From: Spirochaeta isovalerica
Lineage (GTDB): Bacteria; Spirochaetota; Spirochaetia; DSM-2461
NCBI RefSeq assembly: GCF_014207565.1
Contig: NZ_JACHGJ010000005.1
Location: 248,001 to 312,000 of the forward strand
Direction of reading: 5' to 3'
Length of the DNA stretch: 64,000 bases
Positions 52,901 to 61,754 of the stretch are shown here, piece after piece (the stretch's first letter is position 1; every line of letters begins with the position of its first letter). Under the pieces are notes generated by a model that saw only the letters and a program-made list of their open reading frames with translations, searched no databases and was not told the DNA's origin. Position numbers and translations under genes: made by a program.

Positions 52901-54104
52901 CGTATAAGACTATAGCATCGGGATTTCCACCGGCTTTGATTCGTTGACGGACCTCTTCGGCGCTATGAGTTTTAGCATATTCAACCAGCTCGGGTTCAAT
53001 AGACCCGGAGGCATCAGGAAGATGAAATGTATTGGCGGCATAGGGAAAATCCTGTTGAAAGAAATCTGTTAAAGAAGCCTGACGCGGGTATAATCGCAAC
53101 CAATCTACATACCGAAGCTCCGGATACCGGGTTCCGTTGTTGCGGTGGTTGAAAAAATGTCTGTCCATAGAGCCATCCCAGCCCACCGGGTATAGATCCT
53201 CATACTCCTCAAGCTCGGATAATGTTGTAAAAGAAGCCTCTCTGACGAGGCCGACAGGAGCTGGGACTTCCGGTTTCTTTAAGCTCTCATCGTCACCATA
53301 GCAAATCACACCGGCCTGAAATATCCCGGGGAATAGAGGAATAGCGCTTTCATCTGGGAGCTCTGAACCGGTTGTCATCTCTTCTCCCGGTTCGTAACGA
53401 TGAACTTCCTCTCCATCTACAAAGAAAAGTACCCGATCGGGAAGCCACTCAAAGGAGTAACTATGGACCGATTCGGCAGCATTGAATCCAAGTTCCAGCT
53501 TAAATGAATAGTGAGACGGAGCTGACGGGTCATCCAGTTTTGTATCTACAGCCAGGTAAATCTGAGAGGGATTGGAGCCTGGAACCATCATCCTGATATA
53601 ACCGCCATTTTTATCTTTAAAATCGCTGAGTATAGAATGGATCTGAATCCTCGTATATACAGATTCTCCCTCAGCAGCCTTAAAATCCACTTTATACCTG
53701 CCAAAACGACTGATTCCAGTAGCGATAAGGCCTCCGCTGAGAACCGATTCCCGTTGACTGTCGTATGATACCAGGAACTCCGCCCCCTCGCCGGTGAATT
53801 GTGTATTTTCAATTGCCCGGATGTTAACAGAATCGGTAGCTTTACCTTCAGGAGGTGCAATCTCGGCCACAGGCAGGTGCCAGGAGTAATAATTCGAATT
53901 GGGGTTACTACGGTCTATTCCGAAGTGAAGGGGATAGGGTTCATCGGGGTATTCATAGACAAATATCTCTGAAAATGAACTGCCATTGGGTATTTTATTC
54001 AGAAATCCGTAAGGGTCTCTTTTGAATTCAGAAGAATTGGAACATGATGCAATAAATAAAACTGCAATAAAAAGGAAAAACAGCTCTTTTACGAAACGGG
54101 ACAC
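49968..54104 (-). CDS. Large lipoprotein: GH16-like domain plus ankyrin repeats
   Basis: A 1378-residue protein with lipobox FIAVLFIASCSNSS (Cys 21), so exported and membrane-anchored. Residues ~70-345 resemble a GH16/concanavalin fold (GLIATGISRFGRYKVDFKAAEG, then SFEWLPDRVLFFVDGEEVHRYE and the final RYVDWLRLYPRQ). The catalytic E-[IL]-D-x-E motif is missing: the segment reads GGYIRMMVPGSNPSQIYL, so it likely binds but does not cut glycans. From ~395 to 1370 many ankyrin-like repeats follow (for example LIRLLIDAGADVDWENADGQTARSLAL and EILEILLEYGADPYVWNKVGVN). GTG start, AAGGAG upstream. Last gene of a four-gene leftward operon. Confidence 0.85.
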   Translation of the reverse strand: MSRFVKELFFLFIAVLFIASCSNSSEFKRDPYGFLNKIPNGSSFSEIFVYEYPDEPYPLHFGIDRSNPNSNYYSWHLPVAEIAPPEGKATDSVNIRAIENTQFTGEGAEFLVSYDSQRESVLSGGLIATGISRFGRYKVDFKAAEGESVYTRIQIHSILSDFKDKNGGYIRMMVPGSNPSQIYLAVDTKLDDPSAPSHYSFKLELGFNAAESVHSYSFEWLPDRVLFFVDGEEVHRYEPGEEMTTGSELPDESAIPLFPGIFQAGVICYGDDESLKKPEVPAPVGLVREASFTTLSELEEYEDLYPVGWDGSMDRHFFNHRNNGTRYPELRYVDWLRLYPRQASLTDFFQQDFPYAANTFHLPDASGSIEPELVEYAKTHSAEEVRQRIKAGGNPDAIVLYDSEYERYFSTLIGIYIGKRDIEMVRFLLENGGGSSRDLNLELGMAVSAASVEILALLCEAGAPLAAADTGPSLVRFALYSGNPDWASALVGLGALANIADLPADDRDILTEIGKLAATQGNLEIVALLDSAGIGYSPEMFVLAAEHNRNEIFRFLLSSHVIPDEYFYADSEAIYDGAQTLNWLLRNGNMEIIALLDDLGYTLYPWIAGETMRSGNVSMLRYLVENLRLDPFGRSYRPAPGTGFAVFEGYPQRKVGIGRKEYEPDPAVIEYLAGLDYSWTDDPYLLNWLMSKAPEHPVLFPLLETVLKVYPEADLNENSDFRSALFEHGNPEAVEYALKLGMDPSIVLGKGTDRAKSLLINSVLKRDLDLIRLLIDAGADVDWENADGQTARSLALEAALPPIPGLITESDEVNLYAIADFLIEYSDNKIAKTHGRMLQREALARLKQMLSETDPSVLELTAGETLRQYFLNAAKYELPLKSEREHTTPFLFGSVKAILETGHVSPERNPDLLEVFLDSFLYLTRNTQTQELYAREIVIPLVDLGFKAPGSNHLMKLLDFMTRWDVDGYPYGGDDLFFESLVNAGQTVIPEFMSPSSPKTHQFTMIRTFFENSNLCSDGKAGTLVAAGLDGAMNDPDTGESLLQIALADRGQSETIEALLDGGAVPRYSEPEEIDLRPATEIHYYVGAPYPEMTFNSNESVDVPLDSKRLYHSSVESTPFPNAFFRGEFPGLRKAASGVRYGHNPKYPPKFVDDMNSDLVASATLGHSPSVLAKMIAAGAETDEFNQFGFTALDYAMVSLGGDELVELLYYWPDESAIPEEEPGVVDPNYHYISSDLSGSPLFPLTMSDNVIGFSPLMFALSNSTVNPWVIRGIIEGSPENQRSEMINHKSLSGNTALILAVWNGMSREILEILLEYGADPYVWNKVGVNVFLLADFNGIQWQQDFLKPLLLKAPEAMKAELLDQEYQSNLKKLLRWK

Positions 54105-54134
54105 AGGTAGGACTCCTTAAGAATTCAGGATCTA

Positions 54135-55124
54135 TTAAATCCAAGTATTTGCTATTTTATAAATAAAGGTAAATTCTGCATTATAATCCAAAAAGAAAAT
54201 ATCTCCCGTAGGTGATACGGCTATATTCGTTTTGGATTTTGATTCATCATACTCAAAGAACTCCAGCAGATAGCCTTCGGAATCCCGGATAATGATGTAT
54301 TTTTCAAGAAAATTCCAGTAAGTATTCCCATATGAATCTTCTCCTGCTAACTGGATCTCCGTACTTTTTCCCGGAGGAATATCAAAGTCTTTATTTGACA
54401 ATCTTTCACTATCTCTTAAGCCATTTTTATCCATATGATACTTATAATAAATATCATATTGAGAAGTGAATAATTTTCCATGGATTTCAACTGTTTTATC
54501 TATAGTCTTAATCTCATCCGATTCGATATCTAATTCTACGATTTCTTCATCTGTCAAAAAATTTGATATAATATCTACATCATCAATTAATTTCACAACA
54601 AAAATGCTGGCCTGGTCATCCTCGATAAATAAAAAGTCACCATATAAACAAAAACCCTTCCATCTCCCGGAAGAGATATTGCTTCCATCGACTATCCAGG
54701 TTTTATTTTCTCTGGTGAGCTGGATATAATTTCCAATCAACTTTAAAATAATCGAATTATCAAGATACATTATTTTAGATGGAAAGGTATCCCAGGATCC
54801 CCAATACCCCTTTTTATACAGGATGTTAGGAATCCTGCTTTGGACTTCTCTATCTTTGACAATGGCAATGCTATAATTCCAGGTATCGCCAAGTAAAAAT
54901 TGAGATGAATCATTAATTGCAAAACCAGAGATTCCCGGTTTTTGGGAACCACTATTGGCGTTTCTGTAAAACTTTAACTGCTCCGAACGATCGCCGTTTT
55001 CCAGTTGGAATTCCAAAATCATATTCTTTTTTTCAATAGTTTGAGCAGAAAGAGAAAAGCTGAAAATAAAGAAAAATATAAAATAGAATAATCTTAAGTG
55101 ATCTTTTATAACATTCTTTTTCAT
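54135..55124 (-). CDS. Unknown secreted protein, possible beta-propeller (paralogue 2)
   Basis: A 329-residue protein with a signal peptide (FYFIFFFIFSFSLSAQT). The mature part is strand-rich, with repeated short hydrophobic strands and polar turns. The C-terminal stretch YLLEFFEYDESKSKTNIAVSPTGDIFFLDY matches the end of the next gene upstream (LIDSFLYDHTKSDSTPAIHPDGSIYFM), so the two arose by duplication. It does not resemble any enzyme. It starts 13 bases after that gene and ends 30 bases before the ankyrin lipoprotein, so the three are probably made together. The periplasm is its likely place. Confidence 0.65.
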   Translation of the reverse strand: MKKNVIKDHLRLFYFIFFFIFSFSLSAQTIEKKNMILEFQLENGDRSEQLKFYRNANSGSQKPGISGFAINDSSQFLLGDTWNYSIAIVKDREVQSRIPNILYKKGYWGSWDTFPSKIMYLDNSIILKLIGNYIQLTRENKTWIVDGSNISSGRWKGFCLYGDFLFIEDDQASIFVVKLIDDVDIISNFLTDEEIVELDIESDEIKTIDKTVEIHGKLFTSQYDIYYKYHMDKNGLRDSERLSNKDFDIPPGKSTEIQLAGEDSYGNTYWNFLEKYIIIRDSEGYLLEFFEYDESKSKTNIAVSPTGDIFFLDYNAEFTFIYKIANTWI

Positions 55125-55137
55125 TTACACCTCAGAA

Positions 55138-56058
55138 TTACCATTGTCTGGTGATTTTAAAAAACTCGATTTGTTCCGCTTGAATCTTCATGAAATAGAT
55201 CGATCCATCGGGATGAATGGCCGGCGTGGAATCTGATTTGGTATGATCATAAAGAAATGAATCTATTAATCGATCATCCCCGTTGAAAACAATGATTCGT
55301 TTGCTTCCGACTTTCCAGTATCGATTCTGATGATTATCCGCCCCTAGATATTTGTTATTCACCATTTTAAAAAAAAGATCGTATGAAAATCCGTTGGCAT
55401 GATCGAGATTCCTGTCCATATGGTTTATAAAAGTTAGGAAATCTTTTGTCTGAATTTCGCCATCGCGGAAAATGACATTATCAGCGTCGACGGAAACGCC
55501 CATTACAATATCTTTAATCTCTCTCTTATCATAAAGTGAATACTCACTGCCCTGATTTTCAATCGCAATGACCTCGCCATCGGCTAGATGATGAAAGAGC
55601 ACAGAATCAATCCATATGAATTTGTCTGTCTTTAATTGATTGAATAGCTCTGTGCCTCCAAAACCATATTGAAAAAGATTGTCTCCTTTGTCAGATATAA
55701 TATAAAAGGTGGATTCCTGGTCTCTTCCGTAAATCCGATCTTTGTTAATTTCAAGGGATGAGGAATAATAAACCGTTGAACTCCCATCAACATTAAGGAT
55801 GCGCTTGAAATTAATATCTTCATCATAGATTGCCATTCGCTTGTTATGAGTATCCGCTATATAAACATCTCCCGTCTCATCAATGGCAAAAGATTGCGGC
55901 CCGCCGCTGAAAATATAGCCCGGATCATATTCATATCCCAACTCATTTTCTGAAGAACCGGTTTGGATAACCTTCAAAGAAACCATGGGATAATTATTGT
56001 AACTAACCGAAAACAATGTATGGCTTAGGAATATCAGGATTATTATTAACTTTTTCAT
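55138..56058 (-). CDS. Unknown secreted NHL/propeller-like protein (paralogue 1)
   Basis: A 306-residue protein with signal peptide MKKLIIILIFLSHTLFS. The segment GGPQSFAIDETGDVYIADTHNKRMAIYDED is an NHL-type beta-propeller blade, and the end SDSTPAIHPDGSIYFMKIQAEQIEFFKITRQW is another. Propellers of this kind bind ligands or partners. The start overlaps the stop of the GNAT gene (ATGA), and the next gene is a paralogue. Function unknown; it may act with the GH16-ankyrin lipoprotein outside the cytoplasmic membrane. Confidence 0.7.
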   Translation of the reverse strand: MKKLIIILIFLSHTLFSVSYNNYPMVSLKVIQTGSSENELGYEYDPGYIFSGGPQSFAIDETGDVYIADTHNKRMAIYDEDINFKRILNVDGSSTVYYSSSLEINKDRIYGRDQESTFYIISDKGDNLFQYGFGGTELFNQLKTDKFIWIDSVLFHHLADGEVIAIENQGSEYSLYDKREIKDIVMGVSVDADNVIFRDGEIQTKDFLTFINHMDRNLDHANGFSYDLFFKMVNNKYLGADNHQNRYWKVGSKRIIVFNGDDRLIDSFLYDHTKSDSTPAIHPDGSIYFMKIQAEQIEFFKITRQW

Positions 56059-56447
56059 TTACAATTCCTCTTCAGCATCCCGTTTACTTTCAAAAATCCC
56101 GATCTTTCATAAAAGTGAACGAGTTTATCGTCACAACATAGATCAATGGAATACATATCTTTCATTTTTTCAGTCAACCTTTCTAACAATTGCGTTCCAA
56201 CTCCCTGCATCCTGTATTCCGGCAAGACTTCGAGCATGGGAATATAGGCGAAGAGTTTGTTATCGGAAATAGCATATATAAAACCGACGATCCTTCTTTT
56301 CCGGTCATCTACGGCCAAAAGTGAATGCTCTCTGTTTTTCAGAATATACAGTAGCGTTTCCGGTGAAGGGGGATCAGGCCAACCGTCAAAAAAGCCTTGA
56401 AAATCATCTTCACTGAAAGGAGTTGCATCATCTGTGTAGTATATCAT
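56055..56447 (-). CDS. GNAT-family N-acetyltransferase
   Basis: A 130-residue GNAT protein. The acetyl-CoA motif is MLEVLPEYRMQGVGTQLLERLTEKM (the Q/R-x-x-G-x-G/A loop at RMQGVGT), followed by the terminal HFYERSGFLK. The ATG at 56447 is chosen because TATAAT lies six bases upstream on the minus strand (56459-56454), with no Shine-Dalgarno sequence; the longer reading from 56522 would cross this promoter. It is the first gene of the operon with two secreted paralogues and the ankyrin lipoprotein. It could modify a cytoplasmic small molecule or protein; the target is unknown. Confidence 0.78.
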   Translation of the reverse strand: MIYYTDDATPFSEDDFQGFFDGWPDPPSPETLLYILKNREHSLLAVDDRKRRIVGFIYAISDNKLFAYIPMLEVLPEYRMQGVGTQLLERLTEKMKDMYSIDLCCDDKLVHFYERSGFLKVNGMLKRNCK

Positions 56448-56453
56448 GCAGAG

Positions 56454-56459
56454 ATTATA
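56454..56459 (-). promoter_or_regulatory. -10 box of the GNAT/propeller/ankyrin operon
   Basis: A perfect TATAAT on the minus strand, six bases before the GNAT ATG. No convincing -35 box was found 17-18 bases upstream. Confidence 0.5.
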
Positions 56460-56514
56460 TACTTTAATTTTGAATATTACATCTAAAAAGAACCGCCCCG
56501 GATTATTGCGGTTT

Positions 56515-57849
56515 TCAGACAATTTTTACCTTTTTCCACTTGCCCCCGGCAAAGCGGATCCGGAGCATAATGTATCCGAGGTATTTCTCCACAGCCGTGG
56601 CGATCCAGGCCCCGGTCAGCCCCCATTTCAGATAATGGATTGAGATATAAACAAGAGGAATCCTGACAAATATCAACCCGACAAGGGAAACGAGTAGCGG
56701 CCACCTTGTGTCTCCGGCGCCTTTTATGGAACCGCTGTACACGAGAAAAGTATTCTGCGCCGGATTGATCACAGCCAGAATAAACAGGATGGGGCCAAAG
56801 ACATCGATGACCTTTATGTCGGCCGTAAATATCCTGACCAGTCCATCTCCGGAAAGAAGAAAGAGTATGGAGACGATCAGGGAAATCAGAAAAGCCCCAT
56901 GATGAAGAACCTGTACATAGAGAACAGCCCTGTCGGGCCGCTGTGCTCCCAGATGCCTTCCAGTGAAGGATGAGGACGCTATCCCCAGAGCCTGCCCAAG
57001 ATTGGTGGAAAGATTGGATACCGTCAGGGCGACCTGATGGGCGGCAAATGCCACGGTTCCCAGATTGGCGATCATCCTGGTGTAGAGAAAAAATCCGCTT
57101 CTGAGAACCAGCTGCTCCGCCGCGGAAGATGAACCGATACCGGCAATACCTTTTAAAACAGTTTTATCCCAACCGAGAACGACTTTTCCCTTCAGCCTGA
57201 CGGGCAATTTGGTTTTGAATAACAGAACCAGCCCCAGCATCGAGGCGGAAGCTTTGGAAACAGTCGCTGCCATCCCGGCTCCCCAAACCCCAAAAGCCGG
57301 TATAAAGGCAAACCCGAAAATCAGCACATACCCCAGCACCACATTAATAATGTTGGCCAGGATGTTTATAAGCATGGCGTTCCTCGAATCGCCAGCGCCT
57401 CTGAGGAGAGACGATACGGCCAGGGGTAAAACCTGAAAAACCGTTCCCGCCGCCATAAAGCGCATATAGGTTATTCCCTCTTTCAAGCTGTCTGACCGGG
57501 CCCCCATAAACATAACAATCTGTTCGGCGAAGATATAGAAAGGAAGTGAAATAATCAGTCCGGCGACAAAGGCAAACTGAATGGTCTGAACGATGACTTT
57601 TCTCGCGTTGCCATAATCCCGCGCGCCGGTGTACCGGGCGATCATGGCGGTAGCCCCGATATTGAAAGCCTGAAAAAGGGCAATGGAAATTCTGACAGGT
57701 TGACTGGACAATCCCACCGCGCTTAACGCCGCTGCGCCCAGACGTCCCACCATCGCCATATTGACAACTGAAATAAGCGAGAACAGAAAAAGCTCCGCCA
57801 GACAGGGTAATGTAAAACGGATTATCTCATCGTACATTTTTTTGTTCAT
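56515..57849 (-). CDS. MATE-family transporter (second in window)
   Basis: A 444-residue, 12-helix MATE protein. Signature lines are FSLISVVNMAMVGRLGAAALSAVGLSSQP (first helix) and SLLRGAGDSRNAMLINI; the second half reads VYSGSIKGAGDTRWPLLVSLVG. It exports organic cations or similar compounds driven by Na+ or H+. TATTAT lies six bases before the ATG on the minus strand and there is no Shine-Dalgarno sequence. It shares an 80-base divergent region with an AraC-type regulator, which may control it. It is not closely similar to the MarR-linked MATE pump. Confidence 0.88.
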   Translation of the reverse strand: MNKKMYDEIIRFTLPCLAELFLFSLISVVNMAMVGRLGAAALSAVGLSSQPVRISIALFQAFNIGATAMIARYTGARDYGNARKVIVQTIQFAFVAGLIISLPFYIFAEQIVMFMGARSDSLKEGITYMRFMAAGTVFQVLPLAVSSLLRGAGDSRNAMLINILANIINVVLGYVLIFGFAFIPAFGVWGAGMAATVSKASASMLGLVLLFKTKLPVRLKGKVVLGWDKTVLKGIAGIGSSSAAEQLVLRSGFFLYTRMIANLGTVAFAAHQVALTVSNLSTNLGQALGIASSSFTGRHLGAQRPDRAVLYVQVLHHGAFLISLIVSILFLLSGDGLVRIFTADIKVIDVFGPILFILAVINPAQNTFLVYSGSIKGAGDTRWPLLVSLVGLIFVRIPLVYISIHYLKWGLTGAWIATAVEKYLGYIMLRIRFAGGKWKKVKIV

Positions 57850-57892
57850 AAAAGAATAATACAGCTACTCAAAAGCAATTATTGGCTATTAT

Positions 57893-57929
57893 TTGACACA
57901 TTTACTTATTATTGACTATATTTTGTCCA
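57893..57929 (+). promoter_or_regulatory. Leaderless promoter of the AraC-type gene
   Basis: TTGACA (57893-57898), 18 bases, TATATT (57917-57922), then seven bases to the ATG at 57930. No ribosome site is present. Confidence 0.7.
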
Positions 57930-58730
57930 ATGACTCAAAGTTACTCTTTAAAAGCCGGTTCAATAACTCTGGGATATAAAAAGAGCCGGAACATAAGCCA
58001 GACGCGCCATTTCCATGAGTTTTATGAGATTCTCTACATAATCGACGGAGTGCGGGATATTTTTGCAGGGAACAGAACAGTCACTCTCAAGAAAGGGGAT
58101 TTCCTGCTTATCCCGCCTCATCTCATACACAAATCGCTTGAAAATGGTAAGGAATCGGAAATTTACTCTCTGTATCTCGAGAAAAATGAAGCGCTTAGAT
58201 CAACAACTGAAGAAGGCGCGGTTTACTTTCCCTCACTTTCAGCACCGGCAGTACAGACAGGAATAGTGCTTACACGCATGGATAGGGAATTGAAGGAAAA
58301 AAGCGACTTCTATCAGATCATGTCCGAATCTCTGGCTGCTGAAATTTCAGTAATAATTGCCAGACATGGAGATATGAAACAGGACGGGAAAATCGAGATC
58401 CGGGACAACGGAAAAATCGAATCAATCATCCGTTTTATCGAAAATAATTACAGCGAAAATCTCAATCTGAAAATGCTGGCGGAACAGTTTTATATAAGCC
58501 CGTCCTACCTGAGCCGATTCTTCCACAGGAAAACCGGATTCACTCTCACAGAGTACATCAATCATATAAGAGCTTTACGGGCTCAGAAATTTCTGCGCGA
58601 AACATCGGAGGAGATAGGCCAGATCTCCCGGAAGTGCGGCTTCGGCAGCCTTTCGCAATTCGGGAGAATCTTTAAATCCATCAGCGGCATGACGCCCCGG
58701 GATTACAGAAAACTCACCCTAGTGGGTTGA
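57930..58730 (+). CDS. AraC-family regulator with cupin sensor domain
   Basis: A 266-residue AraC/XylS protein. Residues ~20-80 form a cupin sensor (RHFHEFYEILYIIDGVRDIFAG...KKGDFLLIPPHLIHKS). The C-terminal pair of helix-turn-helix motifs reads NLNLKMLAEQFYISPSYLSRFFHRKTGFTLTEYINHIR and EIGQISRKCGFGSLSQFGRIFKSISGMTPRDYRK. It is divergent to a MATE pump and convergent (17-base overlap) with the GH3 glucosidase, and could control either. The ATG at 57930 is set by the promoter immediately upstream. It probably responds to a sugar; inference. Confidence 0.88.
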   Translation: MTQSYSLKAGSITLGYKKSRNISQTRHFHEFYEILYIIDGVRDIFAGNRTVTLKKGDFLLIPPHLIHKSLENGKESEIYSLYLEKNEALRSTTEEGAVYFPSLSAPAVQTGIVLTRMDRELKEKSDFYQIMSESLAAEISVIIARHGDMKQDGKIEIRDNGKIESIIRFIENNYSENLNLKMLAEQFYISPSYLSRFFHRKTGFTLTEYINHIRALRAQKFLRETSEEIGQISRKCGFGSLSQFGRIFKSISGMTPRDYRKLTLVG

Positions 58731-61497
58731 ACTCTCTTTCCAGCTTGAACGTCAAAGACTCCAGATCCAGCCCCGTCTGAGGAAAGAACAGCTTGATAAA
58801 GTGGTTCGTTCCGAAAATCATGCCCATGTGAAGAGTCTGCTCTTTCCACTCCCCTTCCGTCCCCTGCAGCGCAAGCGTGCCTATTAGCTGGTTGTCCATA
58901 AAAACGCTGACCGAAACCTGGGCCAGGACGTTGAGATCGCTTTTGTAGCGAACTTTCAGATCATACATCCCGAAGGTTCTGACAGTTATGCCGAAGAGCT
59001 CTTCACTGCCTCCCGACGTATTCATGGAGCTGCCGTCAATATCGGTACCTTCCGCGTTGATGCGGTAAAAGGTGAGGTTTTCCCTGTCGGCGACCTGATC
59101 CTCATCAGCTTTCATTTCTTTCAATTCCTGATCGCTGATCCGGCCCGATTTGTGTTCCATTGCCAGGGATCCCAGGAGAAACTTAAGAATATTCCGGGCG
59201 CTTCTCTGGAGATGAGCTCTTTTCAGTACACCCTTTTCCAGCATTTCCAGTGTATTGTCATTTCCCGCATTGGTAGCGGAATCGCCGACGCACATATAGA
59301 GGTCGTTCTGTGCTCTTATCATAGCGGCCGTATTGTTTCTGGAAGGTTCTTCCCCTTCGAAATTCATCTGAGCCCACCAATCGGTCATGGCGATTCCATG
59401 AAACCCCCACTGATCGCGCAGAACGGTCGTACACAAATCATAATTCCCCGCTGTCCAGATGCCGTTCAAAGCTCCGTAAGTGGTCATGACAGAGTATGCG
59501 CCGCCCTCTTTTACAGCGATTTCAAACCCCTTGAGGTAAATCTCCCTTAGAGCTCTTTCAGAGACAACAGAATCGGAAGAACTCCGTCCCGCCTCCTGGT
59601 TATTGGCGACAAAATGTTTGATTGTTCCGGTCACATTGGATTCGGCCATACCCAGAAGCTGGGCAGCGGCAATTTTTCCCGTTAGCAGAGGATCTTCCGA
59701 GATATACTCGAAATTCCGTCCGTTCAGAGGATTTCTGTGGATATTGATTCCCGGACCGAGTATGGTCTCTATCCGGTTTTTCCTCAATTCCCGTCCGAGC
59801 ATAACAAAGAGATCGCGGACCAGATCATCATTGAAGGTGCAGCCGAGAGCCGTTCCGTTGGGAAGGCTGAAGGCTTTGGTTCCACAATCCATCCGAATAC
59901 CCGAAGGGCCGTCGGCACAGCAACCTACAGGAATTCCCCGATCCGCCAGACTATCGGTTAAACCGCCGAATGCGGCGGCTACTCCCGGCGTCGCTTTAGG
60001 ACTGCTCATCCCTTCGCCTCTGGTCAGGCAGGCCATTTCCTCATCGGAGAGCTGAGCAATAAAATCATCAAGAGAGGTTTTCCCTTCATAGACTTCTCCG
60101 AAAGAGATACCACGGTCTCCTGTAAAGGCGATTTCTTCGGGACTTCTGTCATCAATCCGCTTCTGAAGATCGACAGTTCTCAGGGGAACGGGCTGACGCC
60201 CTTCCGCAAAGAATCCCTCTTCCCTTTGAACCGGCTTCAGACGATTGAAGAATGTGACGGGAGCACAGGCTTCCTCAAGCGTCTCGATAACAGTGAAATC
60301 CTGCTCAAATGATCCTACCTTCAAAGCCTGACGCACATCGGATCCGGCATAAATATTGTATCTTCCCGCTTCCAGGATAAAAGATGATTTTGAACCCGTG
60401 ACACCGCTGTCATCATAGGAAGCCAGCCTTGTCTTCGGTATATCCAGAGTGATGGAAGCTGATTCTCCCGGTTTTAGAACTTCAGTTTTTCCATAGGCGA
60501 CAAGAACCCGGACAGGTTTGCCCAGTTTACCCTGTGGCGCCTCGCTATAGACCTGAACAATCTCTTTACCGGCGGAATAGCCTCTATTGATTATAGTCGC
60601 CTCAACAGATATTGATTCAGACTTAATCGCAGTAAGTTCGGCTTCAATGGTAAAATCCGTATAAGAAAGACCGAATCCGAAGGGATAGAGCACCTTTTCC
60701 TTTGCAAAAGTTTCGAAATAGCGGTACCCCACATAGATATCTTCTTCATAGATATTCGTTTTCAGATCCCCGAAGTTTTTTGTCGAGGGATAATCATCGG
60801 CTTTTAAAGCAATGGTATCTGTCAATCTGCCACAGGGATTTATATCTCCGGTCAGAATATCGACAACGCCATGTCCCCCTTCCTGACCTCCCTGCCAGGC
60901 AGCGAGAACAGCGGATGGATCACTTTTTTCCAGCCAGCTCATATCAATGATATTTCCCGTATTGAGTATGACAACTGATCGGGGAAAGTAGCGGCAGACT
61001 GTCGCTATCATCTGCTCTTCCAGTTCAGTCAGACGATAACTTCCCGCTTCGTCTTTCGAATCCTGGTCCTCTCCACCGGTCCGTCCGATTACAATAAGAG
61101 CCAGATCCGATTCTTCAGCCGCTTTTCGTACCAATTCCTCATGGAGAGGCATTTCCGCTTGAGACCAGGGAACTTTTCCCCACCCCTGCCCTTCATCGTA
61201 AGGATTATCAATCAACCAGTTTTCATAGGCGTCCAGAACAGACTCATTAGTTGAAATTTCATCATGTTCTTTCAGCGCATCGAGAAGACCTATCGTGTAG
61301 CGGGTATTAACCAGACCGCCGGAACCGAGCCCCGATTTATAATAATGAAACATGGACCGGCCGAAAAGAGCGATAGACTCCCCCTTCCTGACGGGCAGTG
61401 TCGCTTTATCGTTTTTCAACAGGACGCACCCTTCGGCTGCAGCTTGTCTGGCCAGAGCGGCATATTTTTCCTGGTCCAGCTTTATATAATCTCTCAC
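58714..61497 (-). CDS. GH3 beta-glycosidase with reversed domain order
   Basis: A 927-residue enzyme when read from GTG at 61497 (GGGAGA eight bases upstream), whose N-terminus VRDYIKLDQEKYAALARQAAAEGCVLLKN is the usual start of this subgroup. The alpha/beta sandwich and fibronectin-III-like domains come first (GGEDQDSKDEAGSYRL contains the probable acid/base). The TIM barrel with the nucleophile Asp in GIAMTDWWAQ comes last, the reverse of most GH3 enzymes. This order is known in rumen and clostridial members. No signal peptide. It likely cleaves beta-glucosides or xylosides. An open extension to 61797 has no ribosome site and is probably not translated. Confidence 0.88.
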   Translation of the reverse strand: MRDYIKLDQEKYAALARQAAAEGCVLLKNDKATLPVRKGESIALFGRSMFHYYKSGLGSGGLVNTRYTIGLLDALKEHDEISTNESVLDAYENWLIDNPYDEGQGWGKVPWSQAEMPLHEELVRKAAEESDLALIVIGRTGGEDQDSKDEAGSYRLTELEEQMIATVCRYFPRSVVILNTGNIIDMSWLEKSDPSAVLAAWQGGQEGGHGVVDILTGDINPCGRLTDTIALKADDYPSTKNFGDLKTNIYEEDIYVGYRYFETFAKEKVLYPFGFGLSYTDFTIEAELTAIKSESISVEATIINRGYSAGKEIVQVYSEAPQGKLGKPVRVLVAYGKTEVLKPGESASITLDIPKTRLASYDDSGVTGSKSSFILEAGRYNIYAGSDVRQALKVGSFEQDFTVIETLEEACAPVTFFNRLKPVQREEGFFAEGRQPVPLRTVDLQKRIDDRSPEEIAFTGDRGISFGEVYEGKTSLDDFIAQLSDEEMACLTRGEGMSSPKATPGVAAAFGGLTDSLADRGIPVGCCADGPSGIRMDCGTKAFSLPNGTALGCTFNDDLVRDLFVMLGRELRKNRIETILGPGINIHRNPLNGRNFEYISEDPLLTGKIAAAQLLGMAESNVTGTIKHFVANNQEAGRSSSDSVVSERALREIYLKGFEIAVKEGGAYSVMTTYGALNGIWTAGNYDLCTTVLRDQWGFHGIAMTDWWAQMNFEGEEPSRNNTAAMIRAQNDLYMCVGDSATNAGNDNTLEMLEKGVLKRAHLQRSARNILKFLLGSLAMEHKSGRISDQELKEMKADEDQVADRENLTFYRINAEGTDIDGSSMNTSGGSEELFGITVRTFGMYDLKVRYKSDLNVLAQVSVSVFMDNQLIGTLALQGTEGEWKEQTLHMGMIFGTNHFIKLFFPQTGLDLESLTFKLEREFNPLG

Positions 61498-61754
61498 AAT
61501 AGAATCTCCCGATTGAATGATGAAAGAATAATAGGGTAAATCATCAATCCTATCCAGAGGGGAAGCGCGATTCCCTATTTCTGTATTGTCCAGGCGTGCA
61601 ACCCCGTATTTTACGGAAGCGGCGGATAAAATAGGAATGGCTTTCGTATCCCGATTCTTCTGATATCTGTAGAAGGGGAAGATCGGTATTGCGGAGAGAA
61701 TGCAACAAAACATTACTGGGAACGGAATGGCCCGGTGGATGGAGCTTTGCATTG

